A DNA stretch of 13,058 nt from NCBI GenBank assembly GCA_002309395.1, contig DBWU01000036.1, positions 26,421 to 39,478 on the forward strand, written 5' to 3'. Source of the stretch: Oscillospiraceae bacterium UBA1230. GTDB lineage: Bacteria; Bacillota; Clostridia; Oscillospirales; Oscillospiraceae. The translations under genes were made by a program, and so were the position numbers. This document shows positions 5,847 to 12,942 of the stretch, piece by piece. Positions within the stretch are counted from its first letter, which is position 1. Each line of letters opens with the position of its first letter. The notes beneath the pieces were generated by a model, which was given only the letters and a program-made list of their open reading frames with translations, searched no databases and was not told the DNA's origin.

Positions 5847-7031
5847 ATGTATAAAAAAGCGGCGAACTATTTGCGGGGCGACGTTCTTTTGACGGTGGAA
5901 AGCGCCTATCCCGAGCGTATCGTCAACCTCTGCTCCGTACACGGCGTTCCGTTTTGGAACGTGCAGTGGCAATCCGGCATCTGTTTTACGGTACATACCA
6001 CCCGTCAGGGTGAACGGGATCTGCGCCGCGCCGCCGGGCAGACGGACGCGACGATCCGGCGCGTGCGCCAGCGCGGTGCGCCGCGTTTAGCGGGACTTCT
6101 GCGCCGCCGGTACGCGCTGTTGGCGGCAGGGGCGGTATTTTTACTGTTGCTGTTAGGCAGTAATCTGTTCATCTGGGATTTTGAGGTGGAGGGCAACGCC
6201 ACCGTTCCGGCGGAGGAGATCCTGCGCGCACTGGAGCGCCACGGCGTCACCGTGGGCACGGTGGGCATGAAGCTGGATCAGGAACAGCTTCGCAACCGCG
6301 TATTGCTGGAGCTGCCGGATCTTTCATGGCTGGCGGTGAACGTCAAAGGCTGTGTCGCCCACGTGCAGGTGGTGGAGCGTCAGCGTCCGCCGGAGATCGT
6401 TTCCACCACGGAGCGCACCAACGTGGTATCCCGCTGTGACGGTCTGGTGGTGAAGGTAGAGGCGCTGGAGGGCAAAGCGGAGGTGGCCTCAGGCACCACC
6501 GTTACAAAAGGACAGCTTCTCATCTCCGGCGTTCGGGAAGGCGGCGGCGGTCGCGTGCGGCTGATCCACGGAATGGGCAGTGTGTGGGCGCGCACGTGGT
6601 ATGAGCTGTCCGTTCTGGTGCCGCTCGCCGTGGCAGAAAAAGAAGACACCGTCAGAGCGCGCACGGAAATTTCCATTATTTTAGGAAAACACCGCATAAA
6701 AATCTTCGGAAAGGGTAGCGTAACACCGGCGGATTGTGATAAAATAACACGATACGAGGACTGTACACTGCCGGGCGGCTTCCGCTTGCCGATCACGCTG
6801 GTGCAGGAGCGGTGGACACAGCGCCGGCTTGTCCGGGCGGAGCGTCCGCCGGAACTGGCGCGGCAGGAAGGCGAAGCGGCGTTGCGCGCGGCGCTGGAAG
6901 ATCTCCTGGGGGAGGACGCCTCGGTGGAGTCCACGCGGTTTGCCTCCGCCCAACAGGGCGCGTGGCTGTTGGTCACGCTGAAGGCGGAGTGTCTGGAGGA
7001 GATCGGCCTCAGCGTGCCGCTGGAGCCGTAA
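5847..7031 (+). CDS. yqfD: Sporulation membrane protein YqfD
   Basis: 394-residue single-pass membrane protein of the YqfD family (usual length about 390-400). The N-terminal cytoplasmic part (1-85) includes LRGDVLLTVES and VHGVPFWNV. It is followed by a basic patch (GLLRRRY) and one membrane helix (about 89-109, YALLAAGAVFLLLLLGSNL). Next comes FEVEGNATVPAEEILRALERHGVTVGT (split: FEVEGN at 112-117, ILRALERHGVTVGT at 125-138), which resembles the POTRA-like start of FtsQ/DivIB-type proteins, then a long extracytoplasmic region. Known as a mother-cell sporulation gene; the molecular role is unsettled. ATG 5847 has GGAGG at 5837-5841. A patch rich in A and T (6662-6760) stands out in this otherwise GC-rich gene and carries a promoter-like site. 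Confidence 0.93.
   Translation: MYKKAANYLRGDVLLTVESAYPERIVNLCSVHGVPFWNVQWQSGICFTVHTTRQGERDLRRAAGQTDATIRRVRQRGAPRLAGLLRRRYALLAAGAVFLLLLLGSNLFIWDFEVEGNATVPAEEILRALERHGVTVGTVGMKLDQEQLRNRVLLELPDLSWLAVNVKGCVAHVQVVERQRPPEIVSTTERTNVVSRCDGLVVKVEALEGKAEVASGTTVTKGQLLISGVREGGGGRVRLIHGMGSVWARTWYELSVLVPLAVAEKEDTVRARTEISIILGKHRIKIFGKGSVTPADCDKITRYEDCTLPGGFRLPITLVQERWTQRRLVRAERPPELARQEGEAALRAALEDLLGEDASVESTRFASAQQGAWLLVTLKAECLEEIGLSVPLEP
6737..6745 (+). promoter_or_regulatory. Candidate internal extended -10 promoter inside yqfD
   Basis: TGA-TAAAAT is an extended -10 with five of six matches to TATAAT, lying in an A/T-rich patch of yqfD. No -35 is evident. It could supply vegetative transcription of phoH and the genes after it, about 315 nt downstream. 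Lysine and isoleucine codons explain part of the composition, so it may be chance. Confidence 0.3.
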
Positions 7032-7045
7032 CGATAAACGAAAGC

Positions 7046-7051
7046 AGGAGG
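7046..7051 (+). promoter_or_regulatory. Ribosome binding site that fixes the phoH start at TTG 7060
   Basis: AGGAGG at 7046-7051 overlaps the in-frame GTG 7051, which therefore cannot be the start. It lies 8 nt before TTG 7060, the ideal distance. Confidence 0.85.
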
Positions 7052-7059
7052 TGCGCGGA

Positions 7060-8079
7060 TTGGAACAGCGCATAGGCATTGAACGCATGGAGGAGGCCAT
7101 CGATCTGTTTGGCTCCTTCGATGAAAATATCCGCCTTTTGGAGACTGAGCTGGGCGTATCCATCGTCAATCGCGGCGGCGAGATCATTCTTACCGGTGAG
7201 CCGGAGAACACCGTGCTGGCGCAAAAGGCGGTGCAGGCGCTCCTGACGCTGACCGGCAAAGGCGAAACCATTACGGAACAGCACGTGCGCTACGTGATCG
7301 GGCTGGTTCGCTCCGGGCAGGCGGAGCGGATCGGCGAGCTGACCCAGGACGTGATCTGCATCACCTCCAAGGGTCGCCCGGTGAAGCCCAAGACCATCGG
7401 GCAGAAACAGTACGTGGACGCTATTTTGAAGCAAAGCGTCACCATCGGCGTCGGTCCGGCGGGTACGGGTAAAACGTATCTGGCGGTGGCGGCGGCGGTG
7501 GCGGCGTTTCGGGACAAGCAGGTCAACCGCATTATCCTGACCCGTCCGGCGGTAGAGGCAGGGGAGCGCCTGGGCTTTTTGCCCGGCGATCTCCAGAGCA
7601 AGGTAGACCCGTATCTGCGCCCGCTGTACGACGCGCTCTTCGATATGCTGGGGGCGGAGACGTACCAGAAATATCTGGAACGGGGCAACATCGAGGTGGC
7701 GCCCCTTGCCTATATGCGCGGCCGTACGCTGGACGACAGCTTCATCATTCTCGACGAGGCGCAGAATACCAGCCGGGAGCAGATGAAAATGTTTCTCACC
7801 CGTATGGGGTTCGGCTCCAAGGCGGTCATCACCGGCGACGTGACCCAGATCGACCTGCCGGGGGACAAGCCCAGCGGATTGAAAGAGGCGATGAAAGTCC
7901 TCAAGGGCGTGGAGGGCGTTGCCATCTGTGAGCTGACGGGGCAGGACGTGGTGCGCCACGTGATGGTACAGCGCATCATCGAGGCGTATGCAAAATACGA
8001 AGAGGGAAAGGGGAGTGGATACGGTGGCGATAAGACATCGAATCCCGTTGACCGCCGCGGTGGCGGACGCCGCCGGTAA
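7060..8079 (+). CDS. phoH: PhoH family ATPase (PhoH/PhoL type)
   Basis: 339-residue cytoplasmic ATPase of the PhoH family, related to RNA-helicase-like P-loop proteins and commonly encoded beside ybeY and era. Walker A is GPAGTGKT (132-139) and Walker B is FIILDEAQNT (228-237). The family blocks GRPVKPKTIGQKQYVDAI (105-122), TRPAVEAGERLGFLPGD (161-177) and VITGDVTQIDLP (256-267) are all present. The N-terminal part (MEQRIGIERMEEAIDLFGSFDENI) is typical of the family. The start is TTG 7060, not GTG 7051, because AGGAGG sits on the latter. The C-terminus carries a glycine- and arginine-rich tail (GKGSGYGG...DRRGGGRRR, 317-339), encoded where the gene overlaps ybeY by 56 nt. The role is thought to be in RNA metabolism; the exact substrate is unsettled. 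Confidence 0.95.
   Translation: MEQRIGIERMEEAIDLFGSFDENIRLLETELGVSIVNRGGEIILTGEPENTVLAQKAVQALLTLTGKGETITEQHVRYVIGLVRSGQAERIGELTQDVICITSKGRPVKPKTIGQKQYVDAILKQSVTIGVGPAGTGKTYLAVAAAVAAFRDKQVNRIILTRPAVEAGERLGFLPGDLQSKVDPYLRPLYDALFDMLGAETYQKYLERGNIEVAPLAYMRGRTLDDSFIILDEAQNTSREQMKMFLTRMGFGSKAVITGDVTQIDLPGDKPSGLKEAMKVLKGVEGVAICELTGQDVVRHVMVQRIIEAYAKYEEGKGSGYGGDKTSNPVDRRGGGRRR
8007..8014 (+). promoter_or_regulatory. Ribosome binding site that places the ybeY start at GTG 8024
   Basis: AAAGGGGA (8007-8014) directly abuts the in-frame GTG 8015 but lies 9 nt before GTG 8024. The upstream ATG 7988 has no ribosome binding site. GTG 8024 is therefore preferred. Confidence 0.65.
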
Positions 8080-8521
8080 GGATACCGCGGCGCTGGTGCG
8101 CCGGGCGATCCGCACGGCGCTCTCCTGCGAGGGCGTTACGGTCCCCTGCGAGATAGACGTTTTGCTGACCGACGACGCCGGCATCCGGGAGATCAACCGA
8201 AAGATGCGCGGCGTGGACGCGGCGACGGACGTGTTGAGTTTCCCGGCCTTTTCCTATACGCCGGGCGAGCCGCCGTCAGATGAAGCCGACGCCGATCCCA
8301 TGACGGGGCTGACGCCGCTGGGCGATATGGCGATCTCATGGGAACGGGTGCAGGCACAGGCAAAAGAATACGGTCATTCGCCACAGCGGGAACTCTGTTA
8401 TCTGGCGGTGCATTCCGTACTGCACCTGCTGGGGTATGACCATTTGGACGAGGGCGCGGAAAAGCGCCGGATGCGGCAACGGGAAGAAGTCGTGATGACG
8501 GCGCTCGGCTTGCCGCGCTGA
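8024..8521 (+). CDS. ybeY: Endoribonuclease YbeY (16S rRNA maturation/quality control)
   Basis: 165-residue YbeY (UPF0054) protein. The single metal-binding motif is complete: HSVLHLLGYDH (130-140), with H130, H134 and H140 holding zinc. The substrate-side blocks INRKMRGVDAATDVLSFP (57-74) and LGDMAIS (99-105) are also present. YbeY acts in the cytoplasm as a metal-dependent endoribonuclease in 16S rRNA 3'-end maturation and ribosome quality control, together with Era, whose gene follows after 24 nt. The open frame reaches back to ATG 7988, but the ribosome binding site favours GTG 8024, which still overlaps phoH by 56 nt. Length is normal for the family (about 150-170). Confidence 0.95.
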   Translation: MAIRHRIPLTAAVADAAGKDTAALVRRAIRTALSCEGVTVPCEIDVLLTDDAGIREINRKMRGVDAATDVLSFPAFSYTPGEPPSDEADADPMTGLTPLGDMAISWERVQAQAKEYGHSPQRELCYLAVHSVLHLLGYDHLDEGAEKRRMRQREEVVMTALGLPR

Positions 8522-8545
8522 GGAAACCGGGAGAGGAAAAGAACG

Positions 8546-9448
8546 ATGTCAACCATTACGAAAACCGCTATGATCACCGTCTGCGGACGGCCCAACGTGG
8601 GAAAATCCAGCCTGACTAACGCGCTGGTAGGCGAGAAGATCGCCATCGTGTCCGCCAAACCCCAGACCACCCGAAACCGCATTTGCGGCGTGGTGAACCG
8701 GGGCGAAACCCAGTTCGTCCTGCTGGACACGCCGGGACTCCATAAACCCCGTTCCCGGCTGGGCGACTATATGGTCAAGGTGGTCAGCGACAGTTTGCGT
8801 TCGGTGGAGTGCGCGCTGTTGCTGGTGGAGCCTGTTGCGAACGTGGGCGCGCCGGAGCGGGAGCTTCTTACGCGGATCGGGGAGGAAAACCTGCCGGTGA
8901 TCCTTTGTATCAACAAGATCGACACGGTGGAGAAGAAGGACGATCTGCTGGCGGTCATTGCCGCGTACAATGCGGCGTATCCGGCGTTTGAGGCGATCCT
9001 GCCTGTTTCCGCCAAAACGGGAGAGGGGCTTGCCGAACTCCTTTCGGAGCTGGAAAAATACGCCGCGGAGGGGTCGGCTCTGTTCCCGGAGGGGATGACC
9101 ACCGATCAGGCGGATTCCCAGGTCTGCGCTGAAATGGTGCGGGAGAAACTGCTGCGCTGTCTTGACAAGGAGATCCCCCACGGCACGGCGGTGGAGGTGA
9201 CGCGTTTTTCCGAGCGGGACAGCGGTATCATCGACCTGGACGTGACGATTTACTGCGAAAAAGCCAGCCATAAGGGCATTATCATCGGCAAAGGCGGCGC
9301 GCAGCTCAAGGAGATCAGCACGCTGGCGCGGCAGGATATCGAGCGGTTTATGGGCACGAAGGTGTTTTTGCAAACGTGGGTCAAGGTGAAGGAAAACTGG
9401 CGTGATAACCCGAATTTTATCCGCCGGCAGGGGTATACGGAGGAATAA
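8546..9448 (+). CDS. era: GTPase Era
   Basis: 300-residue ribosome-associated GTPase with all G motifs: G1 GRPNVGKS (14-21), G2 within KPQTTRNR (38-45), G3 DTPG (61-64), G4 NKID (123-126) and G5 SAK (155-157). The C-terminal KH domain contains GIIIGKGGAQLKEI (244-257, GKGG loop 248-251) and ends with VFLQTWVKVKENWRD. Era binds the 3' end of 16S rRNA and helps assemble the 30S subunit. Length matches the family (about 295-305). ATG 8546 is preceded by GAGGA around 8533-8537. In Bacillus, dgkA and cdd stand between ybeY and era; here they are absent and the two genes are only 24 nt apart. Confidence 0.98.
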   Translation: MSTITKTAMITVCGRPNVGKSSLTNALVGEKIAIVSAKPQTTRNRICGVVNRGETQFVLLDTPGLHKPRSRLGDYMVKVVSDSLRSVECALLLVEPVANVGAPERELLTRIGEENLPVILCINKIDTVEKKDDLLAVIAAYNAAYPAFEAILPVSAKTGEGLAELLSELEKYAAEGSALFPEGMTTDQADSQVCAEMVREKLLRCLDKEIPHGTAVEVTRFSERDSGIIDLDVTIYCEKASHKGIIIGKGGAQLKEISTLARQDIERFMGTKVFLQTWVKVKENWRDNPNFIRRQGYTEE

Positions 9449-9478
9449 TTTTTTCCTGAAATAAACGGAGCGTTCCTG

Positions 9479-9494
9479 CACAGAATAAACTGTG
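9479..9494 (+). repeat. Short hairpin in the era-yqzL gap
   Basis: CACAG (9479-9483) and CTGTG (9490-9494) pair around the A/T-rich loop AATAAA, just before the yqzL ribosome binding site. There is no T-run after it. The 63-nt gap is the longest within the yqfC-mutS2 cluster. The hairpin could be a processing site, or chance. Confidence 0.3.
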
Positions 9495-9511
9495 AGAAGG
9501 GGGGACGTTTC

Positions 9512-9652
9512 GTGGCGGATTACTGGGAACTGTTTTATCGAACCGGCGCGCCGGAGTGGTATTTGCTCCACGCGGCGCAAAACCGCGCGCAGTCGGAGCA
9601 AACCGCGCAGGAGGAGGACGGGAAGCCGTGGAGCAAACCGGAAAACAAGTGA
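9512..9652 (+). CDS. yqzL: YqzL-like small protein
   Basis: 46-residue protein starting at GTG 9512, with a purine-rich AAGGGGGGA ribosome binding site at about 9497-9505. Its beginning, VADYWELFYRTGAPEWYLLH, has the YqzL pattern (aromatic, then W..F..TG....YLL), and it lies exactly where yqzL lies in Bacillus, between era and recO. That position and pattern make the assignment reasonable despite the short length. The rest (AAQNRAQSEQ...KPENK) is charged and low in complexity. No function is established for the family. Its last 25 nt overlap the start of recO in another frame, so recO translation may be coupled to it. Confidence 0.82.
   Translation: MADYWELFYRTGAPEWYLLHAAQNRAQSEQTAQEEDGKPWSKPENK
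9609..9617 (+). promoter_or_regulatory. Ribosome binding site inside yqzL that fixes the recO start at GTG 9628
   Basis: AGGAGGAGG (9609-9617) ends 10 nt before GTG 9628. The more upstream ATG 9556 lacks a comparable site and would add about 24 residues without RecO similarity. Confidence 0.8.
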
Positions 9653-10386
9653 CGACGGGCATCGTGCTTCGATCCACCGACACGAAGGAGGCGGACCGCA
9701 TATTGACGGTGCTGACGCCGGATCTGGGCAAGCTGACGCTGATCGCCCGGGGCGCCCGGCGGCGGAACAGTCCTCTGGCGGCGTCCAGCCAGGCGCTGGC
9801 GTATTCAGAGTGGGTCATCTATCAGCGCGCCGGCTGGTACTACGCCTCCCAGGGGAGTACCGTGGAGCTGTTTGACGGTTTGCGGCAGGATATCGAGCGT
9901 TTGGCGCTGGCCTCCTATTTTGCCGAGCTGACGGAATCCGTCACGGCGGAGAGCGAGAGCGCGCCGGAGCTGCTGTCGCTGTTGCTGAACGGGCTCTACG
10001 CTTTAAGCGCCCTGCAAAAAGACCCGGCACTGGTGAAGCCTGTTTTCGAACTGCGGCTGATGGCGCTGTGCGGCTTTGCGCCGCTGGCGGAGGGGTGCGC
10101 CGTGTGCGGCGCGCCGGAGCCGGAACAGCCGGTACTGGATACGGAGCAGGGCATGGTGCGCTGTGCCGCCTGCGGCGGCGGAGGCAGCGCCGTACCGCTC
10201 ACGCGCGGCGCTCTGGCGGCGCTGCGTCACGCTGTCAACGCGGATGCGGCGCGGCTGTACGCCTTCACGGCGGATGAACCGGCGCTCCGCAGTCTGTATT
10301 ACGCAGCGGAATCGTTCACCTCCGCCCGGCTGGAGCGGCGGTTTCGCACGCTGGACTACTATCGGGCGCTTCGCGCCGACAGATGA
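9628..10386 (+). CDS. recO: DNA repair protein RecO
   Basis: 252-residue RecO. The N-terminal OB-fold part shows TTGIVLRSTDTKEADRILTVLT (split: GIVLRSTDTKEADRIL at 11-26) and LGKLTLIARGARR (33-45), the classic RecO opening. The C-terminal helical part contains a four-cysteine zinc motif: C157-AV-C160 and C179-AA-C182. RecO loads RecA onto SSB-covered single-stranded DNA together with RecR and anneals complementary strands in the RecFOR pathway. Length is usual (about 240-260). The start is GTG 9628, inside yqzL. In Bacillus glyQS follows recO, whereas here mutS2 follows after 12 nt, with its ribosome binding site overlapping the recO stop codon. Confidence 0.96.
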   Translation: MEQTGKQVTTGIVLRSTDTKEADRILTVLTPDLGKLTLIARGARRRNSPLAASSQALAYSEWVIYQRAGWYYASQGSTVELFDGLRQDIERLALASYFAELTESVTAESESAPELLSLLLNGLYALSALQKDPALVKPVFELRLMALCGFAPLAEGCAVCGAPEPEQPVLDTEQGMVRCAACGGGGSAVPLTRGALAALRHAVNADAARLYAFTADEPALRSLYYAAESFTSARLERRFRTLDYYRALRADR

Positions 10387-10398
10387 GGATTACATACC

Positions 10399-12780
10399 AT
10401 GAGTGAACTACTTGAAAAATCTCTCCGTACGCTGGAACTGCCCCGGGTGCTGGAGAAACTGGCGCAAAAAGCCGTCAGTGAAGAGGCAAAAGAGCGCAGT
10501 TTACAGCTCAAGCCTCTTACCGGACGGCAAGCCGTAGTGCGCCTTTTGGAGGAGACGGACGCGGCAAAAGCCCGGCTGGGACTTCACGGCGCGCCGCCCT
10601 TTTCCGGCGTAAAGGATATGGCACCCGCCCTCCACCGCGCCGAACAGGGCGGCATGCTGAACACGCGGGAGCTGCTGGATATTGCCGCGCTGCTTACCGC
10701 GTCGCGCCGGGTGGCGGAATACGGAATCCGCCGGCAGGAAGACCGCGACGCGCTGGACGGACTTTTTTCCGCCCTGCATACCAACCGCTATCTGGAGGAT
10801 ATGATCCGCAGCGCCATTATGGACGAGGAGACCATTGCCGACGCCGCCAGCCCCGAACTGGCGGATATCCGGCGCAAAATGCGGGCGGCGGCGTCCAAAG
10901 GGCGGCAGATCCTGCAGCGCATCATCTCCTCACCGTCCTACGCCAAAATCCTGCAGGAGGCGCTCATCACCCAGCGTGACGGACGGTTCGTGGTGCCTGT
11001 CAAGGCGGAGCACCGCGCGGAACTGCCGGGACTGATCCACGACGTGTCCTCTTCCGGCGCGACGCTGTTTATCGAGCCTATGGGCGCGGTGCAGGCGAAC
11101 AACGAGCTGAAGGAATTGCAGGCACGGGAGGAGAAGGAGATCGAGCGGATCCTGATGACCCTCAGCGCCGCCTGTGCCGGCGCGCAGGCAAATATTCTTT
11201 CGGATTACGGCGTGATGGTGCGCCTGGATATGATCTTTGCCAGAGCGCAGTTGAGCTATGACATGAAGGGTTGCTGTCCCGGGGTGCGGGAAACGGGCGG
11301 CGTGACTTTGCGCCACGCCCGGCACCCCCTGCTGGACCCGGCGAAGGCGGTGCCCGTCAGCCTTTCGCTGGGCGAGGAATTCGATACGCTGATCATCACG
11401 GGACCGAACACCGGCGGCAAGACCGTGGCGCTCAAAACGCTGGGTCTTTTGTGCCTGATGGCGCAGTGTGGGTTGCATCTGCCTGCCGACGACGGCAGTA
11501 CGGTGCGGATCTTCCGCCATATTCTGGCGGACATCGGAGACGAGCAGAGCATTGAGCAGAGTTTATCCACCTTTTCCGCCCATACATCCAACATCGTGGA
11601 AATCTTAGAGCGTGCGGACGGCGACAGCCTTCTTCTGTTTGACGAGCTGGGCGCCGGCACCGACCCGGTGGAAGGCGCGGCGCTGGCGATCGCCATTATC
11701 CAGCACGCCCGTGCGCGCGGCGCGCTGATCGCCGCCACCACCCATTATGCCGAGCTGAAGACCTTTGCCATGACCACCCCGGGTGTGGAAAACGCCTCCT
11801 GCGAGTTCGACGTGCAGACGCTGCGCCCCACCTACCGGCTTTTGATCGGGATCCCCGGCAAGTCCAACGCATTTGCCATCGCCCGGCGGCTGGGCCTGGC
11901 GGAGGAGATCTTGACCGACGCGCGCGCCCAGATCGGCACCAACGATCTGCGCTTTGAGGACGTCTTGACCCGGCTGGAGGAAAAACGGCAGACGCTGGAA
12001 GAGGCGCAGACGCGCGCCGACCAGCTCCGGCGCCAGAGAGAGGAGGACGCGGCGAAAGCCCGTTCGTTCCGCGAGCAGATGGAACGCGCCCGTGACAACG
12101 CCCGGAGCAAAGGCGAGGCGGACGCCCGGCGGATCGTCCGTCAGGCACAGCAAAAAGCGGAGGAGATCTTTGCCGAGCTGGAGGAACTGCGCCGCCACCA
12201 GACGCAGCAGGCGAACTATCAAGCGCTCAACGATGCCCGCGCCACTGTGCGTCGCCATCTCAAGGAGGCGGAGGCGGAATTGCGGCCGCCGCAGGAAGCG
12301 CAGGAACCCGTATATACGCCCGGCCGCCCGATCGAGCCTGGCGACCGGGTGGAGTTGCCCGGCGTAAAGATGCCGGCGCAGGTACTGGCGGTCAACGGCG
12401 ACGGTACGCTCCTATTGCAGGCAGGGAAGATGAAAATGACGATCCGTGCCGCCGAGGTGCGCTTACTGGAGGGACGGGAAGCGGTGAAAGAGCCGCCGCG
12501 CACCACAGGCGCCGCCACGGTGCGTTTGCAAAGCCGCGCCGCCTCCGAGCTGGATATCCGGGGTCTTGAAACGCTGGAGGCGGAAAGCGTGGTGGAAAAC
12601 TATCTGGACGCCGCCATGATGGCGAAACTCGGCACGGTGACCATCATCCACGGCAAAGGCACCGGTGCGCTCCGTCAGGCGGTACACGCCGTATTAAAGC
12701 GCAGCCGCCGGGTCAAGAGCTTCAGGCTGGGACGCTACGGCGAGGGTGAAGCCGGCGTGACGATCGTAGAACTGAAATGA
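10399..12780 (+). CDS. mutS2: MutS2 / RqcU ATPase with C-terminal Smr domain
   Basis: 793-residue MutS2, full length for the family (about 780-790). The N-terminal helical and lever region (1-320) is followed by the ABC ATPase core: Walker A GPNTGGKT (335-342), signature STFSAHTSN (390-398), Walker B LLLFDELGAGTDP (411-423) and the H-loop TTHY (447-450). A long charged coiled coil (about 518-628) follows, then a KOW-like basic segment (about 645-685). The Smr nuclease-type domain (715-793) contains LDIRG (718-722) and HGKGTG (751-756). MutS2 was first linked to suppression of homologous recombination; in Bacillus it also detects collided ribosomes and splits them (RqcU). ATG 10399 has GAGGA (10385-10389) overlapping the recO stop. 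The position behind recO and the era/ybeY cluster is compatible with either role. Confidence 0.97.
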   Translation: MSELLEKSLRTLELPRVLEKLAQKAVSEEAKERSLQLKPLTGRQAVVRLLEETDAAKARLGLHGAPPFSGVKDMAPALHRAEQGGMLNTRELLDIAALLTASRRVAEYGIRRQEDRDALDGLFSALHTNRYLEDMIRSAIMDEETIADAASPELADIRRKMRAAASKGRQILQRIISSPSYAKILQEALITQRDGRFVVPVKAEHRAELPGLIHDVSSSGATLFIEPMGAVQANNELKELQAREEKEIERILMTLSAACAGAQANILSDYGVMVRLDMIFARAQLSYDMKGCCPGVRETGGVTLRHARHPLLDPAKAVPVSLSLGEEFDTLIITGPNTGGKTVALKTLGLLCLMAQCGLHLPADDGSTVRIFRHILADIGDEQSIEQSLSTFSAHTSNIVEILERADGDSLLLFDELGAGTDPVEGAALAIAIIQHARARGALIAATTHYAELKTFAMTTPGVENASCEFDVQTLRPTYRLLIGIPGKSNAFAIARRLGLAEEILTDARAQIGTNDLRFEDVLTRLEEKRQTLEEAQTRADQLRRQREEDAAKARSFREQMERARDNARSKGEADARRIVRQAQQKAEEIFAELEELRRHQTQQANYQALNDARATVRRHLKEAEAELRPPQEAQEPVYTPGRPIEPGDRVELPGVKMPAQVLAVNGDGTLLLQAGKMKMTIRAAEVRLLEGREAVKEPPRTTGAATVRLQSRAASELDIRGLETLEAESVVENYLDAAMMAKLGTVTIIHGKGTGALRQAVHAVLKRSRRVKSFRLGRYGEGEAGVTIVELK

Positions 12781-12852
12781 GTTTTTTGTGAAAAGCAACG
12801 AAACGGGCGCCAAAAAAGGCTGATTGGAAAATTATTTTTGTGGGAAAAATCA

Positions 12853-12881
12853 TTGCATTCTATGGAGCGTTTGTGTATAAT
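12853..12881 (+). promoter_or_regulatory. Sigma-A type promoter of the HPr gene
   Basis: TTGCAT (12853-12858), a 17-nt spacer and a perfect TATAAT (12876-12881). The start is expected near 12888, giving a leader of about 55 nt. Between the mutS2 stop (12780) and this promoter the sequence is A/T-rich, with a T-run at 12782-12787, but no convincing hairpin precedes it. Confidence 0.82.
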
Positions 12882-12942
12882 GACCATGCAAACGTCGGTT
12901 TTTTCGTCAAATCAGAAGGAAAATAAAAGGAGAGCTGATGGG

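Noticed and set aside
7009..8196. 395-codon minus-strand open frame opposite phoH and ybeY
   Set aside because: It is a shadow of two clearly conserved genes. No motif or start signal was seen.
8549..9601. 350-codon minus-strand open frame opposite era
   Set aside because: Era has every GTPase and KH motif on the plus strand. The antisense product is rich in H, R and L, typical of reverse-complement reading.
12781..12852. Intrinsic terminator after mutS2
   Set aside because: A T-run (12782-12787) follows the stop codon, but no stable hairpin precedes it. TTCAG/CTGAA (12721-12725 and 12772-12776) is too short and too far apart.
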